Below are positions 45,239 to 54,197 of a DNA stretch of 64,000 bases, piece by piece. Each line of letters starts with the position of its first letter. Within the stretch, counting starts at the first letter, position 1. The notes beneath the pieces were generated by a model. The model worked only from the letters and a program-made list of their open reading frames with translations. It did not search any database and was not told where the DNA came from. Source of the DNA: Dokdonella sp. (GTDB lineage Bacteria; Pseudomonadota; Gammaproteobacteria; Xanthomonadales; Rhodanobacteraceae); NCBI GenBank assembly GCA_016712865.1, contig JADJQH010000002.1, positions 186,001-250,000 on the forward strand, written 5' to 3'. The position numbers were made by a program, and so were the translations under genes.

Positions 45239-48055
45239 TCACTGACTTGGTGGGTCAAAACCATCCTGGAAGATGATGTCGTTGCCGCCTGCGATGCAGG
45301 ATTGCACCGTGACATCATCGATGTACCAGCCATGCGGCGTGCGTCCCACCGAGCTGTCCGATCCCAGGCGGAAACGGAACTGCACGGTCTGTCCCGCGTA
45401 CGCAGTCAAGTCGACGACGGAGCGGAAGTAGGCGACCGGATCACCACACCAGCCTTGCAGGCCGGACAATGGATTCTGGAAGCTGGAGCTGATCGGCCCC
45501 TTGTAAGGCTGGGTCAGCAATGCGGCACCAGCCACTTGCGTAAAGGTTGCACCGCTATCCGTGGAAATCTCGAGGATGGAACCGTCATAGCAGGCCGTCG
45601 AACTCTGGCTTTCCATCGTCTGGTCGTTCCAGAAAATGAGCGCCAGCGGATCCTGACCGGTCGGCAAGGTGATCGCCGGCGAAATCAGGCGCTGGTCGGA
45701 AAGCGCCGCATAGTCCTGTGCCAGGAAGGCGTTGCTGCCGCCATGCGGGCGTGCGGTCGATACGGCCCAGTTGCCGGGTCCACTGCTCCCTGCCCCCAGA
45801 GTCCAGGCTGTATTGTCACCTTCGAAATCCGTACTGTAGACCGCATTGGCGGTTGACCCGGCAGAACAGTCACCGGGCAGCGGCACCGTGGTGAAGCTGA
45901 AGGTGCCGGCGTTCGGCCCCACGCCACAGGTGTTGTCTGCGCGCACGCGCCAGTAGAACGTGCTGTTGGACGGCAGATCAAGCGACGGCGTGTGACTGCT
46001 GCCGGTGACGGTGGCGGTGTAGGTCAAGGGTGGCGCGAATGTTGGTTCGTCATCCACTTCCAGCACATAGTTCACGCCTTGGCTGGCTGCATTCCAGGTA
46101 AACGTGGGACGCACGGCCACATTGGTTGCCGCGTTGGCCGGAGCAGTCAGCACAGGTGCATCCGGCGCGGCGGTAAACACACTCAGGCCCAGCGCCGTGT
46201 TCTGCACGATATTGCTTGGGCTGCTGGTGCCGGTGACGCTTATCACCGAGCTGCCCGCAGCCACGCCGGTTGTGCTCACTGTCACTGTGCTGCTGCCGGG
46301 CGGCGTCACCGGATTGGTACCGAAGCTCACCACCGAGTTGGCCGGATTGCCGGAGGCGGACAGGGTCACCGGTTCGGCAAAGCCCGAGAACTGGTTGACA
46401 TTGATGGTGTAGTTCGCGCTCGCCGGTGAACACACCGAAGCACTGGCGTTGTCGGCCACCAGCAGGAAGTCCGTGCCGACCAGGGTACGGTCGCCGTAGA
46501 CATCCGGCGTCGTGCCGCGGTCATCCGACCACAGGTAATGGGCACGCCCTTCCTCGTCCTGCAATTGTTGGTCGTAGTCGCCGTGGTAGCAGGTGGCCAA
46601 GCTGGAATCCAGAACGACCGCGCTGGAGACGTCGGACAGGCGAACACTGGCTTGCGTCCAGGTTGCACCATTGCTGAACGACGTACGCGAGTAATAGTCG
46701 AGCAGCAGGTTGTTCGGATCATTTTGCTTGCTGTAATAACCAATCGTGACCTGGCCCGCGGAACCGACCGCAATGGTCGGCTGGTATTGATCGGTCAGGG
46801 TGGCATCGTCGTTGATCTTGACCTCGGCGTCCCAGGTGTTGCTGCTTGCATTGAACCGGCGGTAGTACACATCGATCACATCACCCGTGTTGAACCCATC
46901 CGGGTCGTAGCTGTAGACGGTGTGCAAGTAGCCATTGCGGAAAACGATCTGTGGCGACGGCAACAGGCGGATATTGCCCTTGATCGCCGGACGGCCACAG
47001 GTGCCCGTAGCCGCGGAATCCCGCGGATTGACCTTATTGGTCATGGCCGGAGTCAGGGCGGTGTAGCTGACTCCACCATCCGTTGACCGATATATCGGCA
47101 CTTCCAGGTTGCCGGTTGGATAGCCCGGGCTGAGCCACTGCAACCAGGTCACGTACACATCGCCATTGGGTGCTACCGATGGCCAGGCACCCTGCACTGC
47201 CGCCCCGCTGGGGCTGACTGCCAATTGTGTCGACCAGCTCGCACCGGCATTGGTCGAATAGATGCTGTGGATGCGACTGCCCGCACCAAAGTCGACCCAG
47301 ACAATGTAGATACGTCCATAGAACGGGCTGGCCGGGTCGTTGTCGATGGCCATGATTTCCTTGTCATCGCTGCCACTGGCGATCTGGCTCACGAAAACGA
47401 AGCTCTGGCAATCATCATCGGAGCGATACAGGCCCAAACCGCCGTTGCGCAAGGCCGCGTAGTAGAACTTGCCATCCAGGCGGCGCCAGACCAGGCTGGG
47501 GTCACCGCTGTCATCGTTGCTCAAGGCGCCGCGATCATCCCAGGTGAGGCCACCATCGGTGGATCGGGAATAACCGGAAAAGCCCGCGCCTTGGGTCACG
47601 CCGTGATAGGAATCGTTGTAGGCGGCACACAGCGTTCCGGTGACCGGGTTGCGCTCGATGGAAGTCTCACTCTGGGTTCGCGTCGATCCCGTATCCCCTG
47701 ACGGATTACTGACGTTGAGGTCGGTCACCGGCTCCAGGAAACCGGGAATCCAGGGTGGTTGGGCAAGTGCCTCGGGCTCGGATTCGACCTGGCCGATGAA
47801 ATCGGCCTCGCGCGAACAGGCCTTGGCCAGGAAGTGCAGCAAGCCGTCCATTCGTTGCGCCAGCTTGGGATCATCCAGGCGGGCACAGTCTTCGGCAGTG
47901 ACGTACTGCGCGGCACGCAGCGAAGCCTTGCGCGCCGCATCCGCGGCATCACCTGCGGATTCCTGGGCATGCACCGCGCTGCCAAGGACCACCATGGACA
48001 ACAGCCCCAAAACACATCCACCCAATCCCCGTACACCACGTGCACTCCGCTTCAC
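45239..48055 (-). CDS. Large exported BNR-repeat (sialidase-fold) protein
   Basis: 938 residues from a GTG at 48055, which has a nearby AGGA box and puts the signal peptide (cleavage near AVHA-QE) at the N terminus. The six-bladed sialidase-like propeller shows Asp-box repeats such as SRSTDGGLTW, STNAGASW and YRSTDGGVSY. An Ig-like region, a fibronectin-III-like domain (ANAATNVAVRPTFTWNAASQGVNYVLEVDDE) and a C-terminal jelly-roll domain (VYSTDFEGDNTAWTLG... GWYIDDVTV) follow. The arginine triad of true sialidases is not evident, so enzymatic activity is doubtful. It ends DIIFQDGFDPPSQ, a tail seen in other exported proteins of this order. Probably secreted or surface-bound. Confidence 0.85.
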   Translation of the reverse strand: MKRSARGVRGLGGCVLGLLSMVVLGSAVHAQESAGDAADAARKASLRAAQYVTAEDCARLDDPKLAQRMDGLLHFLAKACSREADFIGQVESEPEALAQPPWIPGFLEPVTDLNVSNPSGDTGSTRTQSETSIERNPVTGTLCAAYNDSYHGVTQGAGFSGYSRSTDGGLTWDDRGALSNDDSGDPSLVWRRLDGKFYYAALRNGGLGLYRSDDDCQSFVFVSQIASGSDDKEIMAIDNDPASPFYGRIYIVWVDFGAGSRIHSIYSTNAGASWSTQLAVSPSGAAVQGAWPSVAPNGDVYVTWLQWLSPGYPTGNLEVPIYRSTDGGVSYTALTPAMTNKVNPRDSAATGTCGRPAIKGNIRLLPSPQIVFRNGYLHTVYSYDPDGFNTGDVIDVYYRRFNASSNTWDAEVKINDDATLTDQYQPTIAVGSAGQVTIGYYSKQNDPNNLLLDYYSRTSFSNGATWTQASVRLSDVSSAVVLDSSLATCYHGDYDQQLQDEEGRAHYLWSDDRGTTPDVYGDRTLVGTDFLLVADNASASVCSPASANYTINVNQFSGFAEPVTLSASGNPANSVVSFGTNPVTPPGSSTVTVSTTGVAAGSSVISVTGTSSPSNIVQNTALGLSVFTAAPDAPVLTAPANAATNVAVRPTFTWNAASQGVNYVLEVDDEPTFAPPLTYTATVTGSSHTPSLDLPSNSTFYWRVRADNTCGVGPNAGTFSFTTVPLPGDCSAGSTANAVYSTDFEGDNTAWTLGAGSSGPGNWAVSTARPHGGSNAFLAQDYAALSDQRLISPAITLPTGQDPLALIFWNDQTMESQSSTACYDGSILEISTDSGATFTQVAGAALLTQPYKGPISSSFQNPLSGLQGWCGDPVAYFRSVVDLTAYAGQTVQFRFRLGSDSSVGRTPHGWYIDDVTVQSCIAGGNDIIFQDGFDPPSQ

Positions 48056-48294
48056 GATTCCTACCCCTTGGATTCCTCCGGAATGGAGGCGCAACCGGTC
48101 AACAATATCCGACCGGCGACCTAGTTGCCTAGGTCTTGAGACTGAGTTTCGTCGTTGCAGCGCAGCACGCAACCCGTCGGTGAAGGGTTTGACCTTCAGC
48201 CTCCGGAATGTGATACCTCGCGGACACCTTCATGGCCCACGATTCCATGGGCACCGGCAGGGCGTGATGGCGCGCCTGCCGATGCCCAGTCGGC

Positions 48295-50919
48295 TCATTG
48301 CAGCGGCGGCGCTTCACCCGGCAGCCACATGAAGGAGCTAAAACCACCGGCATCATCCAGCAAGGGATCGCTCGCATGGTTGCGGAAGCGCCAGGCCCAG
48401 GGGTCCACACCGTTCAGCCCATTGGCCGGGAACCATCCAAACGGATCCACGGAACCGACCCCGGGATTCCGATCCCAGGCATGTCCGGCGAAACTCAACT
48501 CGAAGGACTTGCGGAAAGACAAGTTGGTGTTGCGCAGCACACCCAGGTGCAGGTGCTCTCCGGTCGAAGCCCCCGTTGTTCCAATCGAGCCCAGCCAGTC
48601 GCCGGTATCCACCAACTCACCACGGCGCACGTAGGTGTTCTGCATGTGGGCATAGTAGGTGGTGAAGATTTCAGCGTAGCGCCCGCTGCCCACCTGGTGA
48701 CGAACAAACACTTCACGCTGCCATGGATCCATCTGCGCAGGTGCAGACCAGGGAACTTGCCTGGGCACTGCCATCACCACCCGACCCGGCGCCACCGAGG
48801 CCGCGAGTCGTGGTGAGCCCACGTCGATATCCATGGCCGGCTCATTGACGCCGGAATTGTCGTAGTTGCACGTTGATGGATTGGCGTCCGGGTCACCGAT
48901 GCTGCGGTCCCGGCCCTTGTTGTCGATGGCGCAGGAATTGAAGCCGCCATTGGGTTGACCGAACTCGGCGACATCAATTGAAATGTTGAACGGATCATGA
49001 TTGAAGCTCTGCGTGTTGCCGATGCCGGAGTTGGTGCCGGAATACGGCTGTGAAAACACCTGCAACTGCTGTGGGGTGACAGTAAAGATGCAATTGCTGC
49101 GTCCCGCGGTATCCGCAAATGCCGTGTCGATGGGCTGCGTTCCCGTGCCCGGCCGCAGGGTGACAAAGCCGCCACTGCAGGTGCCGATCACCCAATTGAC
49201 GCCTGACAGTGAGTACAAGCCGGATCGTTCGACAATCAAATTGGGGTTGTCATCGAGATAGACCTGGCAAGGGTCACTACCGCTGCCCTGAGGCAACACC
49301 CCATAGCTGCCATTGGACGGATTGCGCACGCTGCAATAGTGTCCGTAGCCCGCAGGCTCCGTGATGGCAGGAACTCCCGCCAGATAACCGTCGATTCCGT
49401 CGAAATCGAAATCCGCATTGAACAGGCTCTCGCCTACCAGCGACGCCACTACCGGAGCGATCGGCCCCTGTTCGTCGAGAATTCCATCGCCATCGTGATC
49501 GTACTGATACCGCTGATAGCGGGCACGGTCGGCAATGAACAGGATGTTGCCCTTGTACCAGGTGGCGTCCACCATTTCCTCTGTGGTGCGAAGTCTCTCG
49601 GCCTCGCTGACGCTCTGGTTGGCCTCCGCCAGGCTCGGCAGGGTGATGCCGTCACCGGCAAACACCTGCGGACCACTCTCGATCACGCTGCCATTGGATT
49701 CCATGCGCAGCACGGCAACGTCTTTCTGCTCGTAGCTCGCAAAGTCGCCAGCGTCCTCGTTGAAATGGGTGCCAAGCAGGTACATGGCGCCATCGTCGCG
49801 CACCAGCAAGCGCTGCAGGACGCTTGAGCCGGGGGCGCGGATTTCGCTGGCGTATTGGGAAAACCGGAAGGAACGTTGGCCATCCTGGTCGAACGTGGCA
49901 TCGAGGGTGCCGTTGGCCTTGATGGCCAGCACGCAGGCCGAATCATCCAGCGCCGGAAAGTTCAGGTTGCACGCGGCCATCAAACGACCGCGTGGCGCAT
50001 CCCAGACCACATCCGCCAGCGATGGAGTCACTGCAATCTGCGAGTTGTGGTCAACCAGGAGTCGCCCGGAGTTGCCGAAGCCGGAATCAAACGATCCGTT
50101 GGAGTTGAAGCGGGCAAATGCCCAGGCCTTTTCGCCAGATGCATTGTTGGCGGAACCTGCTGCAATGATGTCTCCATCGGGCAACACAACCATGCGCGTG
50201 CACACGTCAGCCCGAGTTCCCGTTCCACCGAAGTCCACTTCGGCATGTCCATCGCTGCTGAAACCGGTATCCAGGGTGCCGTTGGCGTTGAAGCGCGTGA
50301 TCAACATGTTGTTGTTGCTGCCACGGGTTACCCAGCCGCATGCCAAAACCTTGTCACCCACCGCGATGGCCTGATTGAGCCAACTGTTGGTATTGGTGAA
50401 CCCGGCGACATTGGCCAGCGCGAGCTTGCCGTCGCTGGAAAACGAACTGTCGTAGTCACCGTTCTGGCTGAGGCGAACCAGGAACCCGCTCAGGCCGCCA
50501 TCACGGGTACCCCATCCTGCAATCACTGCCTTGCCATCGGTATCGGCATCGATGGATGTGCAGGTGTCTGCGTTGATACTGCCCATGTCCGCAGCGACAC
50601 GGCGTGTGCCTTCCAGATCATCCGGCCCGGTGTAGCTCATGTCGAGCATGCGGGCATTGTTGATGTGCCGGGTTACTGCACAGTCGGAGTTGGAATTTCC
50701 GTCCTCACGCCAGGAATTGAGCACGAGCAGCCGATTCTTGTCATCCACCGTAATGCCATAGGCATACTCGTTGATCAGGTGTCGACGGGTGATGTTGACG
50801 AACACGCCGCTGGCGCGGTCGGGCCCGAACGCATCCCAGGTTGTCCCAGTGTCGGGTTGCGCCTGCAAGCACGTGGATGCAATCAGCATTGCAAGGACAA
50901 GAACGCGCCTGCTGGCCAT
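48295..50919 (-). CDS. Large exported delta-60-repeat protein with M23 peptidase-like domain
   Basis: 874 residues with a signal peptide ending near LQA-QP. Residues about 180-330 carry delta-60 repeats (FNANGTLDTGFSSDG, FNSNGSFDSGFGNSG, IKANGTLDATFDQDG). The C-terminal region matches the LytM/M23 fold, with H789 and H791 in the final HLH motif (GASTGEHLHLGV). The first ligand block H-x-x-x-D reads EPAMD, so E693 replaces the histidine; zinc binding may be altered. It may therefore be a degenerate peptidoglycan endopeptidase or a binding protein. It is followed 239 bp later by the BNR protein gene on the same strand. Confidence 0.85.
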   Translation of the reverse strand: MASRRVLVLAMLIASTCLQAQPDTGTTWDAFGPDRASGVFVNITRRHLINEYAYGITVDDKNRLLVLNSWREDGNSNSDCAVTRHINNARMLDMSYTGPDDLEGTRRVAADMGSINADTCTSIDADTDGKAVIAGWGTRDGGLSGFLVRLSQNGDYDSSFSSDGKLALANVAGFTNTNSWLNQAIAVGDKVLACGWVTRGSNNNMLITRFNANGTLDTGFSSDGHAEVDFGGTGTRADVCTRMVVLPDGDIIAAGSANNASGEKAWAFARFNSNGSFDSGFGNSGRLLVDHNSQIAVTPSLADVVWDAPRGRLMAACNLNFPALDDSACVLAIKANGTLDATFDQDGQRSFRFSQYASEIRAPGSSVLQRLLVRDDGAMYLLGTHFNEDAGDFASYEQKDVAVLRMESNGSVIESGPQVFAGDGITLPSLAEANQSVSEAERLRTTEEMVDATWYKGNILFIADRARYQRYQYDHDGDGILDEQGPIAPVVASLVGESLFNADFDFDGIDGYLAGVPAITEPAGYGHYCSVRNPSNGSYGVLPQGSGSDPCQVYLDDNPNLIVERSGLYSLSGVNWVIGTCSGGFVTLRPGTGTQPIDTAFADTAGRSNCIFTVTPQQLQVFSQPYSGTNSGIGNTQSFNHDPFNISIDVAEFGQPNGGFNSCAIDNKGRDRSIGDPDANPSTCNYDNSGVNEPAMDIDVGSPRLAASVAPGRVVMAVPRQVPWSAPAQMDPWQREVFVRHQVGSGRYAEIFTTYYAHMQNTYVRRGELVDTGDWLGSIGTTGASTGEHLHLGVLRNTNLSFRKSFELSFAGHAWDRNPGVGSVDPFGWFPANGLNGVDPWAWRFRNHASDPLLDDAGGFSSFMWLPGEAPPLQ

Positions 50920-50951
50920 GATTCAATACTCCTTTTGAGGAAAATGGACTA

Positions 50952-51094
50952 GCAGGATGTTGAAAAACGTTGGCGAGGCAGCCAGGGCAAGGCGAAAGCA
51001 GGCGAAAAAGCGCAGTTTACGGTGGTGCAAATGAGCATTTTGAGCCTGCTTTCAACGCAGCAATGGCAACGCAGCTAGTTTTTCAGCAACCTGC
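50952..51094. mobile_element. MITE-like element with 17-bp terminal inverted repeats
   Basis: A 143-bp non-coding element is bounded by GCAGGATGTTGAAAAAC at the left and GTTTTTCAGCAACCTGC at the right; 15 of 17 positions match as inverted repeats. It has no open frame and no obvious target-site duplication. It fills much of the 306-bp gap between two divergent genes. Such miniature elements are moved by a transposase from elsewhere; none is visible here. Confidence 0.65.
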
Positions 51095-51225
51095 CAGGGT
51101 TACATCCGTACACGGGAAAGCGCGCGCACAGGGGCCACGGAGTCCGCGACAACCGGCCGCAGGGCGATCAAACCGCGGTTTCATGCGAAAATCGGCACTC
51201 GAGCTGGCCTCAGGACAACAAGCCC

Positions 51226-52506
51226 ATGATCACCGTTCAGGAAGCCCAGGAGCTTCTTCGCAAGGGCCTGCGCCGCGAAGCCGAGGCAGCCTACCGGCAG
51301 GTGCTGGAGACCTCTCCCGACAACGTCGAGGCACTCAATATCCTGGGCAACATGGCCTTGAACCGGGGAGATGCCGCACAGGCCTTGCAACTGCTGCAAC
51401 GCGCTGCACTGGCCGCCCCCAATGATGCAGTCACCCGGCACCGGATTGCGCGGGCACACGATGCCATGGGCAACGTCGATTTCGCGCTTGCCGAGCAGGA
51501 ACAGGCGGTACGTCTGGATCCGGATTTCAACCTGGCCCGCCTTCATCTGGGCATTGCGTTGGAAAACCAGGGCCAAGCAGATCGCGCCCTCCTGCACTAC
51601 TCGCGCGCGGTGAAGCAGTCGCAAATGCAAGGTCGCTGGCTCGATCCGGCGTCCACACCCGAGGGCATTCGCCCTCTGGTCGAGCATGCCGTGGTGAGCA
51701 TACGCAATGGCCGCGCGACCATGCTCTACAACCTCATCGAACCATTGATCCAGAAATACGGGCGCGATTCGCTCGCGCGCGTGGATCACTGCCTGCGTGT
51801 TCACCTGGACATGGAGCCGGCCGCCTACCCCGACGCACGCCAGCATCCGACCTTTCTCTATTTCCCCGGCCTTCCAACCTCGCCCTACTTTGATCGCAGC
51901 TTGTTTCCCTGGATCGAAGCAATGGAATCGCAGACGGAGGCGGTGCTCGCGGAACTGCAAGGCGTGCTACCCGGCGATTCGGGCCGTGAACGCGTTTTTC
52001 TTGATCTTGCCGTGGAAGAACAGAACCTGCGCGGCGCGGACAAACCGCCCAGTTGGAATGGCTACTACTTCTATCGACACGGCCAGCGTCGCGCGGAGAA
52101 TCATGCCAACTGCCCAACAACCAGTGCCGCACTGGAGAAGCTGCCGCTCTCGCGCGTGCCCGAACACGGCCCGGAATGCCTGTTTTCGGTATTCACCGCG
52201 GGCACGCACCTGATGATCCATCGTGGCGTCACCAACACACGCGTGGTCGGGCACCTGCCCCTGATCATTCCCAAGGGTGACTGCGCGCTCAATGTCGGCG
52301 GCGAACTGCATCGCTGGCAAAAGGGCCGCATCGTCGTGTTCGATGACACCTACGAGCACGAAGCCTGGAACCGCAGCGACGAGACTCGCGTCGTGCTCAT
52401 CTTCGACTTGTGGAATCCTCATCTCACCGATGTGGAGCGCATCGCCACAAGCGACATCGTCGAAGCCATCGGCGGCATGCGCGAGGCGGCGGACAACGCG
52501 GCTTGA
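51226..52506 (+). CDS. TPR protein with aspartyl/asparaginyl beta-hydroxylase domain
   Basis: 426 residues. Residues 1-140 form about four tetratricopeptide repeats (VEALNILGNMALNRGDAAQALQLLQRA and so on). The C-terminal cupin matches the aspartyl/asparaginyl beta-hydroxylase family, with iron-binding histidines in MIHRGVTNTR and YEHEAWN. It would use oxygen and 2-oxoglutarate to hydroxylate Asp or Asn side chains, or a related substrate. No signal peptide is seen. A TPR protein with an O-GlcNAc-transferase domain is encoded 1.7 kb away, so both may modify proteins recognised through TPRs. Confidence 0.87.
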   Translation: MITVQEAQELLRKGLRREAEAAYRQVLETSPDNVEALNILGNMALNRGDAAQALQLLQRAALAAPNDAVTRHRIARAHDAMGNVDFALAEQEQAVRLDPDFNLARLHLGIALENQGQADRALLHYSRAVKQSQMQGRWLDPASTPEGIRPLVEHAVVSIRNGRATMLYNLIEPLIQKYGRDSLARVDHCLRVHLDMEPAAYPDARQHPTFLYFPGLPTSPYFDRSLFPWIEAMESQTEAVLAELQGVLPGDSGRERVFLDLAVEEQNLRGADKPPSWNGYYFYRHGQRRAENHANCPTTSAALEKLPLSRVPEHGPECLFSVFTAGTHLMIHRGVTNTRVVGHLPLIIPKGDCALNVGGELHRWQKGRIVVFDDTYEHEAWNRSDETRVVLIFDLWNPHLTDVERIATSDIVEAIGGMREAADNAA

Positions 52507-52514
52507 CTCGCCGC

Positions 52515-52632
52515 TTAGGGAAGGTCTGAACAAGTATTGTCGCGAGCAAGCTCGCTCCCACCACTGCTTGATTTTGTGGGAGCGAGCTTGCTCGCGACGA
52601 ATGAGTTCCGTACTTGTTCAGAGTTTCCTTAG
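52515..52632. repeat. Nested inverted repeat (REP/MITE-like)
   Basis: An outer pair (AGGTCTGAACAAGTA near the left end, TACTTGTTCAGAGTTTCC near the right) encloses a strong inner hairpin. The inner arms TCGCGAGCAAGCTCGCTCCC and GGGAGCGAGCTTGCTCGCGA flank about 20 bases. The inner arm closely resembles the REP sequences known from Pseudomonas. It sits just after the hydroxylase gene, where it could act as a transcript-stabilising or ending hairpin. Confidence 0.8.
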
Positions 52633-52667
52633 GCATGCCGGATTGATGCAAGCGACCCGGAGATTGC

Positions 52668-53087
52668 TCAGGGCCTTTCCAGCTCAAACCGGATGTCCCC
52701 GCAAGCGTCGACTCCGCACGCCTTCCAGCCCTTGGCAAGATAGAAGCGTTCCGCGCGGGTACCTGGAGCGGTTGTCAACCAGATCCGCTGGTGACCCAAG
52801 GCCCACAGCCAATCGACCGCCGTTGCAAGAAGACTCGCGCCATAACCGTGCCCTTCATGTTGCGGATGCACGAACAAGGCCCAGATGCTGCCGCTCCTGT
52901 AGCCGGTGGCAAATGCAGCCAGCTTGCCATCGACCTCTACAACCCAGGTTCGACCCGATTCATCCAGCGCGGCAAGGTAGTCCGCCTCGGTAATGCGACG
53001 CGGGTCGGACAGTGCATTCTCTCGAACAGCCATGCGTATGGCATGCATTGGAGCAATGTCCGCACGGGTGGCCTGACGTAGATTCAC
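52668..53087 (-). CDS. GNAT-family acetyltransferase
   Basis: 139 residues from a GTG at 53087 with AGGAG upstream. The acetyl-CoA-binding motif is clear: WALFVHPQHEGHGYGASLL, close to the R/Q-x-x-G-x-G/A pattern. The C-terminal RAERFYLAKGWKACG completes the fold. The substrate is unknown. The GTG overlaps the stop of the small exported protein gene (GTGA), so translation is probably coupled. Confidence 0.85.
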   Translation of the reverse strand: MNLRQATRADIAPMHAIRMAVRENALSDPRRITEADYLAALDESGRTWVVEVDGKLAAFATGYRSGSIWALFVHPQHEGHGYGASLLATAVDWLWALGHQRIWLTTAPGTRAERFYLAKGWKACGVDACGDIRFELERP

Positions 53088-53365
53088 TTGTGCTCCTGTT
53101 GCTTGGACACGAACTTCAACGCGCTTTCGATTCTTCTCTCGTCGCAGCGGGGGGGCGGGGGGCACGAAGGGGGGGGGGGGGGGGCGGGCCCGCAAGGGGA
53201 CGGCGGCCGCGCCAAAGGCCGGCGGGGCGGGACCGCGCGAAAGACGGCCGCGGGCGAGGTTACCCACGGGCCCCAGCTCACCTCGAGAACATCACCTCCG
53301 CACACCAGCAAGCCAACCGATGCACAGGCAACCACGAGCAGTGCCAACGCCGCAATGGATTTCAT
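53084..53365 (-). CDS. Small exported protein with poly-G-encoded proline-rich middle
   Basis: 93 residues from the ATG at 53365, which has AGGTAA upstream. A signal peptide or lipoprotein-like leader (MKSIAALALLVVACASVG) is followed by a Pro/Arg-rich stretch encoded by the G-tract region and a normal-looking C terminus (RIESALKFVSKQQEHK). The stop overlaps the next gene start, which supports the reading of both ends. The middle may be a sequencing or assembly artefact, or a variable tract; either would change length and frame. Confidence 0.5.
   Translation of the reverse strand: MKSIAALALLVVACASVGLLVCGGDVLEVSWGPWVTSPAAVFRAVPPRRPLARPPSPCGPAPPPPPSCPPPPRCDERRIESALKFVSKQQEHK
53149..53184. repeat. 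Poly-G tracts (7, 6 and 16 G)
   Basis: Runs of 7 G (53149-53155), 6 G (53157-53162) and 16 G (53169-53184) lie within a very GC-rich 130-bp patch, inside the small exported protein gene. Nothing else in the window looks like this. It may be a slippage-prone contingency tract or an assembly error. Confidence 0.9.
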
Positions 53366-53453
53366 GTCATTACCTGTTGCTCATCACCATATTTCGCACC
53401 AGACGTGGACCATATCGCATGAGCGATCAGGTCAATCCCATGTGGACTGGAAG

Positions 53454-53939
53454 TCACAAGACTTCCATCCCAGGCCGATACCGCATTGCCACATTGCAGC
53501 GCTCATATTCCGCGCCGTAGAAATCCATGATGGCCTGGTCGTGATGGAATCCGAGCTTCTCGTACAGGTGCACGGCCGCTTCGCAGCGGGCATTGGTAAG
53601 CAAAAAAAGTGGATCGGCACGCAAGGATATCGCTCGCTGGATCACCGCCCGCAACAGGAACTCCCCCGCCTTCAATCCGCGGGCAGATTCCCGAACGCCC
53701 ATCTTGGTCAATTCAAAGGCTCCCGTCGGATGCGCTGGCATCAAGGCGCAGGCACCGACAATACCCAGCTCATCCGTGGCGACGAACAGGATCGCTCCGC
53801 CGGCATCGATGATTCGCTCGCGTGGATGTTCAAGCACCTCAAGATCCACGGCTTCCACGCGGAACATCGAGCTGATCCACTCGAGATTGATGTCCCGAAA
53901 TTCCGCCGCAAGGGAATCGTCATACTCGACAATCTTCAT
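53454..53939 (-). CDS. GNAT-family acetyltransferase
   Basis: 161 residues from the ATG at 53939 with GGGAGG upstream; the longer open frame lacks support. The N-acetyltransferase fold shows ELTKMGVRESARGLKAGEFLL, with the acetyl-CoA-binding turn slightly altered (R-G-L-K-A-G), and YEKLGFHH near the C terminus. It resembles amino-acid or marR-associated acetyltransferases. The substrate is unknown. Confidence 0.88.
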   Translation of the reverse strand: MKIVEYDDSLAAEFRDINLEWISSMFRVEAVDLEVLEHPRERIIDAGGAILFVATDELGIVGACALMPAHPTGAFELTKMGVRESARGLKAGEFLLRAVIQRAISLRADPLFLLTNARCEAAVHLYEKLGFHHDQAIMDFYGAEYERCNVAMRYRPGMEVL

Positions 53940-54197
53940 CACTGCCTCCCGCCCGTGCAAGGCGGAACGGTCCCGCGCGCATCGAGGGGTACACCCTCCT
54001 CCATCACAGGCTCTTGCACCGCAGGCTCTTGCACTACCGCACTCCTTCGCGTTCACGGGACATGCAAATTCTACAGAACAGCACTGCTTCGAGACGAACT
54101 CCGGGCGAACTCGCTCACACCGCGTAGATCAAATCATGGGGAAAGTCACGAAACTACCCCTGCGTTCCCCATCCTGCGCACCACGACTTGGGTTTGA

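Noticed and set aside
45239-48055. Functional sialidase
   Set aside because: Asp-box repeats alone define only the propeller fold; I could not locate the arginine triad and tyrosine of active sialidases.
53088-54197. 369-codon plus-strand frame across the poly-G region
   Set aside because: It overlaps a well-supported acetyltransferase on the other strand and is kept open by the G-rich tract; the sequence is of low complexity at its start.
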